Below are positions 1-6,223 of a DNA stretch of 9,915 nt, in pieces. Origin of the DNA: an uncultured Neisseriaceae bacterium (GTDB lineage: Bacteria > Pseudomonadota > Gammaproteobacteria > Burkholderiales > UBA11063); the NCBI GenBank assembly GCA_903891375.1, contig CAITEL010000060.1, positions 1-9,915 on the forward strand. The letters run 5' to 3'. Position 1 is the first letter of the stretch, and every line of letters begins with the position of its first letter. A program made the translations under genes and the position numbers. The notes below the pieces were generated by a model. The model had not been told where the DNA came from. It did no database searches and saw only the letters and a list, made by a program, of their open reading frames with translations.

Positions 1-1
1 A

Positions 2-160
2 AATATATCCGATGATATTATGCATATTCTAAATGGTAAAACCACACATGTTGGATTATATGAGTACTTTAGAAAAGCCATTACCGAATATTTATCATAT
101 ATAAAATATCACAATGCAGATAAAATATTTGTTAGAACCCAAAGCGATACAACGCAGTAA
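2..160 (+). CDS. C-terminal end of an unidentified protein (5' end outside window)
   Basis: An open frame enters from the left edge and ends at a TAA at 158-160, giving the last 52 residues of a protein. The tail is polar and mildly basic, contains GLYEYFRKAITEYLSYIKYH, and ends in RTQSDTTQ. I do not recognise a family. No start codon with a ribosome binding site is visible inside the window, so I treat it as the 3' end of a longer gene, although a chance open frame of this length cannot be excluded in AT-rich DNA. A strong hairpin begins 20 bases after the stop, which supports a real gene end here. Confidence 0.5.
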   Translation, partial: NISDDIMHILNGKTTHVGLYEYFRKAITEYLSYIKYHNADKIFVRTQSDTTQ

Positions 161-179
161 GTTCATATTTTAAGAGGTA

Positions 180-227
180 AAATGGTTAGTTGGGTAACAG
201 AACGCTTTGTTACCCAACTAACCATTT
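180..227. terminator. Perfect long hairpin between convergent genes, probable bidirectional terminator
   Basis: The arms at 180-199 and 208-227 are exact reverse complements over 20 bp. The left arm contains GGTTAGTTGGGTAAC. A G-T wobble and one more A-T pair close a four-base loop (ACGC, 202-205). The hairpin sits between the stop of the upstream fragment (160) and the stop of the convergent ATP-grasp gene (242). This position suits termination from both sides. However, neither side carries a proper T-run, so it is not a textbook Rho-independent terminator. It could also be a dispersed palindromic repeat or an mRNA-stabilising structure. Confidence 0.55.
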
Positions 228-241
228 ATGATAAACTTAAA

Positions 242-1459
242 CTATTCATTGTAAAGTTCAAGCGGTTGATAGTTTTTTAAGTAATCAAAATGCTGCGAAA
301 CTATGTTATAGTCCTCATCCCAAAATATTATACTACAAGAAATATCCAATAAATTTTGAGCTTGGAATAATTGATCTCCTGGTTGAGAAAATTCAATAAA
401 TTCATGATTAATTGCAATATTAGGTTTATTAATTTTTTGAATTATACCTTCTATATAAGGAAAATTTAAAAATCCTGCGTAAATATTTTTTTTAGTTATA
501 GTAACTTTATTAATTAAACCCATTTGTATTAAATAGTTAGTTTCTTCAATATTAATACCAAACACTTTTTCATATACATTGGTAATTAATGCTCCACCAG
601 TTCTAGCTGCTATTTCAAGAAACACTAACTCTTGTGTTTTTTCTTGTAAAAATAACTCTAAATGATATGCACCATTTGGACAATTTAGCGTTTTAAATAT
701 TTCCTTACTAAAATTTTCGATTTTTGTGAATAATTCTTTATCCACAATTGGAATACTACCAACTGGTTTTCCTTCAAAAAAACGAGCTAATGCAAAACTA
801 CATTTACCAATCATAAAAAACTCTACTTGGCCATTAATGATCATTGCATCACAATGAAATAATTCACCATCGATGAATTCATCAATTTCAAATTCATAAT
901 CATGTGCTAATGCGTGGTTTGCAAATTGTTCAAGACTACAAAAATCATCCATGCGGTAAGTTTCAACACTACTTACTAAATCTATGGGTTTTGCAAACAA
1001 GGGGAATCCATCTAATTGTTCGAGTATTGTATTTAAGTATTCTTTTTTAGTCTTAGTGTATAATATTTTATCAAACATTTCAAATTGTGGCAGTTTAACT
1101 ATCGAGCTGAGTTTGTTTTTAGACTCCACCTTATTTACAAAAGGTAAAAGTATCTCAATGTTATTCCCTAATATCCCATATTTACCACGAAGTTTTGCAC
1201 AAGTTAGATGCGCACTATCTTCATTAGTGAGTAGTTGTATATTTTCTGCACCATCTTTTTCAACATACTGTGCCACAATGTGTGCTACTTCATTGTAGTT
1301 GATTTCGTGAAAATCTCGAGAGATTTTATGAATATGGTCAAAGCAAATGTAATTGGTTTTGCTTAGTTTATCCAAACAGTAAGGACTTCCAATAAGAATA
1401 AATTTAGAGTTTTTAACCAACGATTTTAATTTTGAAAAATCAGATTTTACATATATCAA
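242..1459 (-). CDS. ATP-grasp superfamily ligase (carboxylate-amine ligase-like)
   Basis: This encodes 405 residues with the features of an ATP-grasp enzyme, a family that uses ATP to activate a carboxylate as an acyl-phosphate for attack by an amine or thiol. The central part carries GFPLFAKP (residues 151-158, K157 the expected nucleotide-binding lysine) and a DEFIDGE strand (193-199). The C-terminal half has YHLELF (265-270) and FLEIAARTGG (280-289), where the Glu and Arg residues fit the metal and phosphate sites. The first 120 residues would form the preATP-grasp domain. Only a TTG start is available: a TAA codon lies directly before it, and the next in-frame ATG (Met128) would remove the whole N-terminal domain. 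No clear Shine-Dalgarno sequence precedes the TTG. The substrate is unknown. The gene stands alone, divergent from the PAS-LuxR regulator, and could be a member of that regulator's regulon. Confidence 0.8.
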   Translation of the reverse strand: MIYVKSDFSKLKSLVKNSKFILIGSPYCLDKLSKTNYICFDHIHKISRDFHEINYNEVAHIVAQYVEKDGAENIQLLTNEDSAHLTCAKLRGKYGILGNNIEILLPFVNKVESKNKLSSIVKLPQFEMFDKILYTKTKKEYLNTILEQLDGFPLFAKPIDLVSSVETYRMDDFCSLEQFANHALAHDYEFEIDEFIDGELFHCDAMIINGQVEFFMIGKCSFALARFFEGKPVGSIPIVDKELFTKIENFSKEIFKTLNCPNGAYHLELFLQEKTQELVFLEIAARTGGALITNVYEKVFGINIEETNYLIQMGLINKVTITKKNIYAGFLNFPYIEGIIQKINKPNIAINHEFIEFSQPGDQLFQAQNLLDISCSIIFWDEDYNIVSQHFDYLKNYQPLELYNE

Positions 1460-1529
1460 TTAGACATTGTATAAAAAAATATAGTTCACTATCATCCACT
1501 TAAATTTGTTAAAATATATCTCGTAGATA

Positions 1530-1545
1530 ATAACACACGTGTTAT
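1530..1545. promoter_or_regulatory. 16-bp inverted repeat, candidate operator upstream of the PAS-LuxR gene
   Basis: ATAACAC at 1530-1536 and GTGTTAT at 1539-1545 are exact reverse complements separated by AC. The right arm covers the -35 position of the best promoter I can see for the regulator gene (GTGTTA 1539-1544, 17-bp spacer, TATTAT 1562-1567). LuxR-type HTH dimers bind dyads of about this size, so autoregulation or control of the divergent pair is possible. This is inference from position and symmetry only. Confidence 0.35.
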
Positions 1546-1567
1546 GTATTAGTCCACCAAATATTAT
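1539..1567 (+). promoter_or_regulatory. Candidate sigma70-like promoter for the PAS-LuxR gene
   Basis: A good -10 hexamer, TATTAT at 1562-1567, is preceded at 17 bp by a weak -35, GTGTTA at 1539-1544. The start codon of the regulator gene is 37 bases downstream of the -10. The weak -35 overlaps the inverted repeat described separately, so the promoter could depend on, or be blocked by, a factor bound there. Confidence 0.3.
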
Positions 1568-1604
1568 AACGTAGATTTAAAAATGAGACTGGAGGTATTT
1601 TGAT

Positions 1605-2417
1605 ATGAATTTAAATAATCATCATGAAATTCTCGAAATGCTATATGATTCATTATCATTTGTTTTTTGGAAAGATATTCATGGAATATACCAAGGAGGG
1701 AATCTCAATCAAGCTAAAGCTTTTGGTTTTGCTTCTGCAGAAGATTTTATCGGCAAAACTATCTTTGAGTTATTGCCTGATTATCCATCCGCACAATTGA
1801 TTAATGCAAATGATAGCAAAGTAATGGAAACGAAGCAAACGATTATTATTGAGGAGAAACTAGTTACTCCATTTGGCGTTAAAACGTATTTATCAAAAAA
1901 ACAACCAATTTTTGATCATAATCAAGATGTAATTGGTTTACTCGGTACTGCCATGGATATTACTGAATATGCTTTGGAACGTGAGGCTAAATATAAACTG
2001 GAGCATGAAGCTGTTATTTTAAAATTAGAAATGGAACAACAAAAAATTATTATTACAGAACAGAATAAATTTGATTGTTTTGTTGATCAAATGCAAAGAA
2101 TGATTAAAGCATATCAATTATCTATTTTGAATGATAAACTCAATAATAAGGATCTTAGTAAAGATTACAATAATGAAAGTATTATATTGACTAAACGTGA
2201 AACCGAAATTTTATACTTGCTATCATTAGGTAAATCACCAAAAGATATCGCAAGTATTTTATCTAACATTCAAAAAAAATCAGTTAGTTCAGCTACCATT
2301 GGTAGCATGATTAATAAACAATTATATCGTAAATTTGATGTGTATAACATTAATCAATTAATAGAAAAAGCCCAGCTGATGAAAAAAATTCCTTTAATAC
2401 CCGATAGTCTAATGTAA
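1605..2417 (+). CDS. PAS domain sensor with C-terminal LuxR-type helix-turn-helix
   Basis: This is a 270-residue predicted one-component transcription regulator. Residues about 15-121 form a PAS/PAC domain: FVFWKDIHGIYQGGN is the N-terminal strand-turn, and GLLGTAMDITE (111-121) is the typical PAC end. A Glu/Lys-rich, probably coiled-coil linker spans about 122-155. Residues about 194-256 form a LuxR/FixJ-type HTH, with LTKRETEILYLLSLGKSPKDIA at 195-216 as the conserved opening and the recognition region near SSATIGSMINKQLYRKF. Single proteins joining PAS to LuxR in this way are, to my knowledge, common in Legionella and relatives. Translation starts at ATG with GGAGG at 1591-1595, nine bases upstream. 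The ligand or cofactor of the PAS domain cannot be read from the sequence. Neighbours are a divergent ATP-grasp gene and a downstream transposase remnant. Confidence 0.87.
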   Translation: MNLNNHHEILEMLYDSLSFVFWKDIHGIYQGGNLNQAKAFGFASAEDFIGKTIFELLPDYPSAQLINANDSKVMETKQTIIIEEKLVTPFGVKTYLSKKQPIFDHNQDVIGLLGTAMDITEYALEREAKYKLEHEAVILKLEMEQQKIIITEQNKFDCFVDQMQRMIKAYQLSILNDKLNNKDLSKDYNNESIILTKRETEILYLLSLGKSPKDIASILSNIQKKSVSSATIGSMINKQLYRKFDVYNINQLIEKAQLMKKIPLIPDSLM

Positions 2418-2441
2418 ATTAGTAGACATTTCCTAAACAGA

Positions 2442-2674
2442 TCAATCCCCCATCGACGGGTGCAATGCTAAGTACTCATTTATGCTACGCCATTTAGGAA
2501 AATCCTTTGGTGGCATTCTCCCCACTGGCAACCACTCTTTAAAACATACAATACTCCACAAAACACCTCGTATAGGTCTAATTTTCTGGGTTTTGTCTTT
2601 TTTCTTACAGATTCTAAATCGTCTTTTATTAAGCTAAACTGTTCTATTGTAATATTACTTGGATAATCTAACAT
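2442..2674 (-). pseudogene. IS5-family transposase remnant, frameshifted and truncated
   Basis: From the ATG at 2674 the frame reads as the N-terminal DUF4096-type region of an IS5-family transposase. It contains ITIEQFSLIKDDL and then DLYEVFCGVLYVLKSGCQW, the hallmark just before the usual WRxLPKDFPxW motif. The frame breaks in the run of four G at 2520-2523. Moving into the -1 frame there restores RMPPKDFPKWRSINEY, which then stops at a TGA (2442-2444). Everything after the first 70-80 residues, including the DDE catalytic core, is absent. A GGAGG sequence lies just upstream of the ATG. I could not identify convincing terminal inverted repeats or a target duplication. Some IS5 subgroups use programmed frameshifting, but the missing core makes this non-functional in either case. 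Confidence 0.85.
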
Positions 2675-2825
2675 TTATTTTACCTCCACTTTTGGGAGAT
2701 ATTTTACCTACAATTTTGCCACAATTTACATTGGCAAATCTTTGATGCAATTACTCCTTGATAATTTAATGAAATTGGCAATAAAATGTTGGTGTTCACC
2801 ATTATAGGAGCTTTTTATATGTGAT

Positions 2826-2871
2826 GTTTGCATAAAATAAATTGCAAACACTGTAAACATTGTGTTACAAT
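2826..2871 (+). promoter_or_regulatory. Promoter with inverted and direct repeats before the toxin-antitoxin pair
   Basis: A -35-like TTGCAA (2842-2847) and a -10-like TACAAT (2866-2871) are 18 bp apart. GTTTGCA (2826-2832) and TGCAAAC (2843-2849) form an exact 7-bp inverted repeat with a 10-bp spacer, whose right arm covers the -35. Between -35 and -10 lies an adjacent 9-bp direct repeat, AAACACTGT/AAACATTGT (2846-2854 and 2855-2863, one mismatch). Ribbon-helix-helix antitoxins typically repress their own promoter through short repeated sites, so this is a likely operator. The 236 bases between the transposase remnant (2674) and the antitoxin gene (2911) otherwise show no gene. Confidence 0.5.
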
Positions 2872-2910
2872 TTAGTTAGTTATAAATAAGATTATTTTTG
2901 GAGAAATAAC

Positions 2911-3147
2911 ATGGCAACTGGAACATTAGCGTTTAGAGTTCCGTTTGAACTTAAAGAAAAAATAGAAAAACTAGCCATAGCCACTCATAGAAAAAAATCA
3001 GATATCTTATTAGCTTGGTTACAAGAAAAAGTAGAGCTTGAAAGTTGGCAAATTGAAGAAACAATTAAAGCCATAAACCTTGCTAATGCTGGTGAGATAG
3101 CCACTACTGAAGAAATCTTAAGGGTTCATCGTAAATGGAAAGTCTAA
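2911..3147 (+). CDS. ParD/CopG-like ribbon-helix-helix antitoxin
   Basis: This encodes 78 residues. The N-terminus TGTLAFRVPFELKEKIEKLA (3-22) has the shape of a ribbon-helix-helix DNA-binding domain: a short beta strand with alternating residues, then two helices, followed by THRKKSDILLAWLQEKVE. The C-terminal part, with WQIEETIKAINLANAGEIATTEEI (about 46-69), matches the toxin-neutralising tail seen in ParD-type antitoxins. GGAG at 2900-2903 is seven bases before the ATG. The last 13 bases overlap the toxin gene, which is the usual arrangement for coupled translation. Expected role: bind and neutralise the downstream ParE/RelE-like toxin and repress the shared promoter. No membrane or secretion signal is seen. 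Confidence 0.85.
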   Translation: MATGTLAFRVPFELKEKIEKLAIATHRKKSDILLAWLQEKVELESWQIEETIKAINLANAGEIATTEEILRVHRKWKV

Positions 3148-3419
3148 AAATACAGGAAACAAAATTAGCATTAGTAAATCTTGATGAGATTGCTTCATAT
3201 TATGAGCAACATCAACCTGAATTAGGTTACAGGTTTGCTACATATTATTATAAACAGATCGAAATTTTAAAATCAATGCCTAACATAGGTCGAAGTGGTA
3301 AGGTTATGGGGACAAGAGAACTGATACTGCACGAGTTTCCTTATTTGGTTGTATATAGAGTCCGAAAGGATTTTGTACAGATCTTGCGAATATTTCATCA
3401 ACATAGAAAGTTCTTATGA
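3135..3419 (+). CDS. ParE/RelE-superfamily toxin
   Basis: This encodes 94 residues, the usual length of the family. The order of motifs is typical: an N-terminal strand, helix-forming LVNLDEIASYYEQHQPELGYRF (13-34), then SMPNIGRSGKVMGTRELIL (52-70), FPYLVVYRV (73-81) and the closing strand with ILRIFHQHRKFL (83-94). The conserved central Arg-Glu-Leu and the final His-x-x-Arg region are present, and the protein looks intact. The ATG overlaps the antitoxin gene by 13 bases, with AGGG at 3121-3124 as a likely ribosome binding site. Whether it acts on gyrase (ParE) or as a ribosome-dependent RNase (RelE) cannot be decided from sequence. The ParD-like partner favours the ParE label. Location beside an IS remnant suits an acquired module. 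Confidence 0.87.
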   Translation: MESLKIQETKLALVNLDEIASYYEQHQPELGYRFATYYYKQIEILKSMPNIGRSGKVMGTRELILHEFPYLVVYRVRKDFVQILRIFHQHRKFL

Positions 3420-3507
3420 TTATTAAATTTGTGTCTGAGTTGTTGTTGAAATAATTTATCTATACTCGAACAGATTCAAGATTCAATGCTTTGTTCCACG
3501 ATGACAC

Positions 3508-5076
3508 CTACTGCGTATAAGTGGCATCAAATTGTTTTTCTGCTACAATAAATAAATAGAAAAAACCAGTTAAATGGTCAACTTCAAAATCAGGTAATAT
3601 TATACTAAATCGATTTCTAATCAAGCTATTATCCACCTCAATTTTATGTAAATTAGTTGAATTATTTTCCATCATTCCACGATAAGCATATTCAGTATTT
3701 ATAGGGCTTACAACGGAATCACGGCTGAGCGTTATTAATGTTGTAGGGATGTCAGAGTGCCAGTAATATACATTTCCAGCAGATAAAAGATTTTGTAGCA
3801 TAATGTCATTACGTAAATCTGGGTTAACTAAAGGCAATACACTATTTGTCCAAAAGGTAAAAATCCGACCATTATTTACTTTGTATGTGGCTGCATTGTT
3901 GATTTTGTTCACAATATAAATATCTAGGGAATTGTCAGGTATTGGGTATATTACATCTTTGGATTCTACGTATAAGATTTGTTGTAAATTAAATTGTTTA
4001 CTTTCGATTTCACAATTACTATTCAATTGCAGGGTGCAATTCATATTAAAAAAATCAGGATTGAATACTTTGCTATAATTTCCGCTTTCAGAGTAATAAG
4101 CATAAGACATTAAAGCATTGGTAGATAATGAAGGTTTTAATGCACCGCTAATTAAAGAGTTTGAAGTTTTATATACGCTACTATTAAAAGTGTTATTGTT
4201 ACTAAATAGAAAATTATAAATGACACCTGATAAATCATAAGCACCTGATATTGGAACAACAAGTTTTAAATCAAAATTTGTTTGATTAAATTCATTTTTA
4301 AATTTTGTTTGTTCTTGATATAATCGAGAAAACCAAAGTGCATACGAACTTCCCTCTGAGTATCCTGTAACAAATAACGGTATTTTGTTATTTTTAGCTG
4401 GAGGTAACATATTATGCGTAGATAAAAATTCATGACTTGCTTTTAATATTGATAAGCCATCGATTGCATTTACTTGTGGATATAGCACATATGGGTGAAT
4501 TATTTTTTTATTGTAACCCATGCCAATATAGTCAGGGGCAACAACAATGTAACCTTGAGATGTGAATATGGCGGCAACTGTGCGATTTACTTTATTATTG
4601 GGCTCTGAGGAGCTAACACTACTTTTTGCAAAAAACGTTGGATGGAAGAATAGTATAATACCTTTGATTTTATTTGTGGCTGTATTAGGATAATATATAC
4701 TGCCTGATACTATTTCTGATTCACCATTTTGTCCCGGTGTTGTGTAAAGTATTCGGTATAAATCAATTGTTTTAATGCCATGCTTGTTATTTTGAATTGG
4801 TTGAGTGGTTAAGTCAAAGCCATCAAACATAGTAGCATTTTTTATGTTGTTTATATTATAACTACAGTCTACGAGGTTGGTGCAAAAAGAATTCTCGTAT
4901 TGGTGTTCAAGTGTAGTGGTATTATAGGTGTATATAAGAGATACACTTTCTACAGTTGTAGGTGCTATTGTGTGAAGAACATAAGTATTAGATTTAGCGA
5001 TATATGTAGGATTAATACTACTACATGCAAATAATCCAACTGAGCACATTAGAATAATTAAACAGTTTTTAAACAC
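3508..5076 (-). CDS. Lipoprotein alpha/beta hydrolase (lipase/esterase-like)
   Basis: This is a predicted secreted, lipid-anchored hydrolase of 522 residues. I start it at a GTG at 5076, with AAGG a few bases upstream, because this gives a compact lipoprotein signal: MFKNC, a hydrophobic stretch, then the lipobox LFAC with Cys18. Ser at +2 suggests outer-membrane sorting. The open frame extends upstream to 5277, but that stretch lies antisense-frame within queC and has no signal logic. The alpha/beta-hydrolase core is visible: ILFFHPTFF (141-149, oxyanion region), VVAPDYIGMG (178-187), the nucleophile elbow GYSEGS with Ser240, a candidate acid at Asp453 in LSRDSVVSP, and His501 in EVDHLTG. 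The closest family I can suggest is the secretory lipase/esterase group. Substrate is unknown. It follows queC by 46 bases on the same strand, so cotranscription is possible although no functional link is evident. Confidence 0.8.
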   Translation of the reverse strand: MFKNCLIILMCSVGLFACSSINPTYIAKSNTYVLHTIAPTTVESVSLIYTYNTTTLEHQYENSFCTNLVDCSYNINNIKNATMFDGFDLTTQPIQNNKHGIKTIDLYRILYTTPGQNGESEIVSGSIYYPNTATNKIKGIILFFHPTFFAKSSVSSSEPNNKVNRTVAAIFTSQGYIVVAPDYIGMGYNKKIIHPYVLYPQVNAIDGLSILKASHEFLSTHNMLPPAKNNKIPLFVTGYSEGSSYALWFSRLYQEQTKFKNEFNQTNFDLKLVVPISGAYDLSGVIYNFLFSNNNTFNSSVYKTSNSLISGALKPSLSTNALMSYAYYSESGNYSKVFNPDFFNMNCTLQLNSNCEIESKQFNLQQILYVESKDVIYPIPDNSLDIYIVNKINNAATYKVNNGRIFTFWTNSVLPLVNPDLRNDIMLQNLLSAGNVYYWHSDIPTTLITLSRDSVVSPINTEYAYRGMMENNSTNLHKIEVDNSLIRNRFSIILPDFEVDHLTGFFYLFIVAEKQFDATYTQ

Positions 5077-5122
5077 AGTAACACCTTGAAAAAGAATATT
5101 TAAGACTTTAATAAAGTAAGGT

Positions 5123-5800
5123 TCAAAGACAATGAGTATATATAGTAGGGTCAATAATATTAGCTGTTTTGAAACCATCGGCTCTACTTTGGCAAGCGCC
5201 ACATTTACCGCAATGCACTTCACCACCATCGTAACATGACCATGTCTCTTCAAATGGAACGCCAAGTTCAGTTCCAAGTGTTATTACTTCAGCTTTTGAT
5301 TTATGTAAGAGTGGGGCAATTAATTCTAAATTGTTTTTTCTGCAATCCTCGGTACCTAACCTGAGGGCAAGATTCATTGCATTAAAATAATCTGGGCGGG
5401 TATCTGGGTATAAGTAATGGTCGCCACATTGTGCACCATAGGCAAGTACATCGGCATTTTCTACACAAGCAATAGACCATGCAATTGATAACAACATAGT
5501 GTTACGATTGGGTACCACAGTAACTGACATGTTTTCTTTAGTGTATGCACCATGAGGAACTTCGATGCTATCGTCAGTTAATCCAGAGCCTTTGAGAAAT
5601 TGTTTCATAAAAGTAACATCAATAATATGATGAATTGCATTTAATTTTTGCGCAATTATCTTTGCGGATTCTATTTCTTTTACTTGTTTTTGTCCATAAT
5701 TATAGGTTACACAAATTAATTCATTATAGCCTTTACTTTTTAGTAAATAGCCAAGAGTTGAGCTATCAGCTCCCCCAGATAAAATTATGACTGCTTTCAT
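5123..5800 (-). CDS. queC: 7-cyano-7-deazaguanine (preQ0) synthase QueC
   Basis: QueC converts 7-carboxy-7-deazaguanine to preQ0 using ATP and ammonia, in the queuosine pathway for tRNA modification in the cytosol. The 225-residue length is normal (the E. coli protein has 231). The N-terminal PP-loop SGGADSST (8-15) binds ATP. The family signatures TVVPNRNTMLLS (94-105), YGAQCGDHYLYPDTRP (121-136) and the C-terminal zinc site Cys189, Cys197, Cys200, Cys203 (CYDG...HCGKCGAC) are all present. The ATG has AAGG at 5811-5808, seven bases upstream. It is divergent from the trp operon. No other queuosine gene and no preQ1-riboswitch-like structure is seen in the 135-base upstream region. Confidence 0.96.
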   Translation of the reverse strand: MKAVIILSGGADSSTLGYLLKSKGYNELICVTYNYGQKQVKEIESAKIIAQKLNAIHHIIDVTFMKQFLKGSGLTDDSIEVPHGAYTKENMSVTVVPNRNTMLLSIAWSIACVENADVLAYGAQCGDHYLYPDTRPDYFNAMNLALRLGTEDCRKNNLELIAPLLHKSKAEVITLGTELGVPFEETWSCYDGGEVHCGKCGACQSRADGFKTANIIDPTIYTHCL

Positions 5801-5819
5801 GTTTAGACCTTATAAATAT

Positions 5820-5849
5820 ATTATGATTATTGACAAGATTGTACCACAA
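5820..5849 (-). promoter_or_regulatory. Possible weak promoter for queC
   Basis: On the minus strand, CATAAT (5825-5820) is one base from the -10 consensus and TTGTGG (5849-5844), 18 bp upstream, is a poor -35. This would place the transcription start about 13 bases before the queC ATG. AT-rich sequence makes such matches common, so this is only a suggestion. Confidence 0.25.
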
Positions 5850-5874
5850 AAAATGAAAATTAATAAAGAAAAAG

Positions 5875-5904
5875 TTGACAACATGTTTTGTAATGGTGTA
5901 TCAT
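5875..5904 (+). promoter_or_regulatory. Sigma70-like promoter of the trp operon
   Basis: TTGACA at 5875-5880 is a perfect -35. TATCAT at 5899-5904, 18 bp downstream, matches the -10 consensus at five of six bases. The predicted transcript would begin about 25 bases before trpR. That leader is too short for a Trp-rich leader peptide or an attenuator, so control is expected at initiation through the overlapping operator. Confidence 0.65.
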
Positions 5905-5915
5905 TACGTTAGTAC
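5898..5915. promoter_or_regulatory. Candidate TrpR operator overlapping the -10
   Basis: GTATCATTACGTTAGTAC can be aligned with the symmetric trp operator consensus GTACTAGTTAACTAGTAC. By hand, 11 of 18 positions match, including all but the first base of the right half-site (TTAGTAC against CTAGTAC). The site covers the -10 hexamer, as the operator does in E. coli trp. A second, exact dyad overlaps it: GTAATG (5890-5895) and CATTAC (5902-5907) around a six-base spacer. Either or both could bind TrpR. The left half-site is poor, so assignment rests largely on position before trpR. Confidence 0.45.
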
Positions 5916-5935
5916 AAATAATAGGTGCATAAAAA

Positions 5936-6223
5936 TTGAATAAAGATAACGACTATTACTGGCAGGAATTGTTACATATATTTTTAAGTCAAAAAAATAA
6001 AGAGAATATGGAGTTGTTTTTAACGACACTCTTAACGATTTCTGAAAAAACTGAGCTTATAAAGAGATATAGAATTATAAAAGAATTACTTGAAAATACA
6101 AAAACGCAAAGAGAAATGGCTAGTGATTTGCAGGTCAGTATTGCCAATGTCACTCGAGGATCCAATTTATTAAAAATTGGCAACAATAGTGATTTAAAGA
6201 AAATTTTTAAAATAAAGAGATAA
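5936..6223 (+). CDS. trpR: Trp operon repressor TrpR
   Basis: This is a 95-residue TrpR: an all-helical dimeric repressor that binds tryptophan as corepressor and then its operator DNA. Family signatures are clear: LIKRYRIIKELL (41-52), followed by the HTH TQREMASDLQVSIANVTRGSNLL (57-79), close to the E. coli [22 protein letters not shown]. The corepressor-contacting arginine of the RxR motif (44-46) and Arg74-Gly75 are kept, while the Ser after the Asn in RGSNS is Leu here. It starts at TTG, with AGGTG (5923-5927) eight bases before it. It is the first gene of the operon it presumably controls, and its TAA (6221-6223) directly abuts the ATG of trpDC. The N-terminal arm is shorter than in E. 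coli (108 residues). Confidence 0.92.
   Translation: MNKDNDYYWQELLHIFLSQKNKENMELFLTTLLTISEKTELIKRYRIIKELLENTKTQREMASDLQVSIANVTRGSNLLKIGNNSDLKKIFKIKR

Noticed and set aside
984..1298. Plus-strand open frame of 104 codons inside the ATP-grasp gene
   Set aside because: It is antisense to a clear ATP-grasp coding region and its translation shows no family features.
2429..2501. Inverted repeat TTTCCTAAA (2429-2437) and TTTAGGAAA (2493-2501)
   Set aside because: Only nine bases with a 55-base loop. The right copy is part of the transposase coding sequence, so it is probably chance and not an IS end.
3420..3507. Search for a terminator between the toxin gene and the convergent hydrolase gene
   Set aside because: No stem with adequate pairing and no T-run was found; only a weak GAATCTTGAATCT direct repeat on the minus strand.
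5077..5277. Upstream extension of the hydrolase frame to an ATG at 5277
   Set aside because: Most of it lies over the 3' end of queC. The GTG at 5076 with a ribosome binding site gives a proper lipoprotein signal peptide directly, so the extension is taken as chance.
5905..5935. Trp leader peptide or attenuator before trpR
   Set aside because: The predicted leader is only about 25 bases, contains no Trp codon run and no alternative hairpins.
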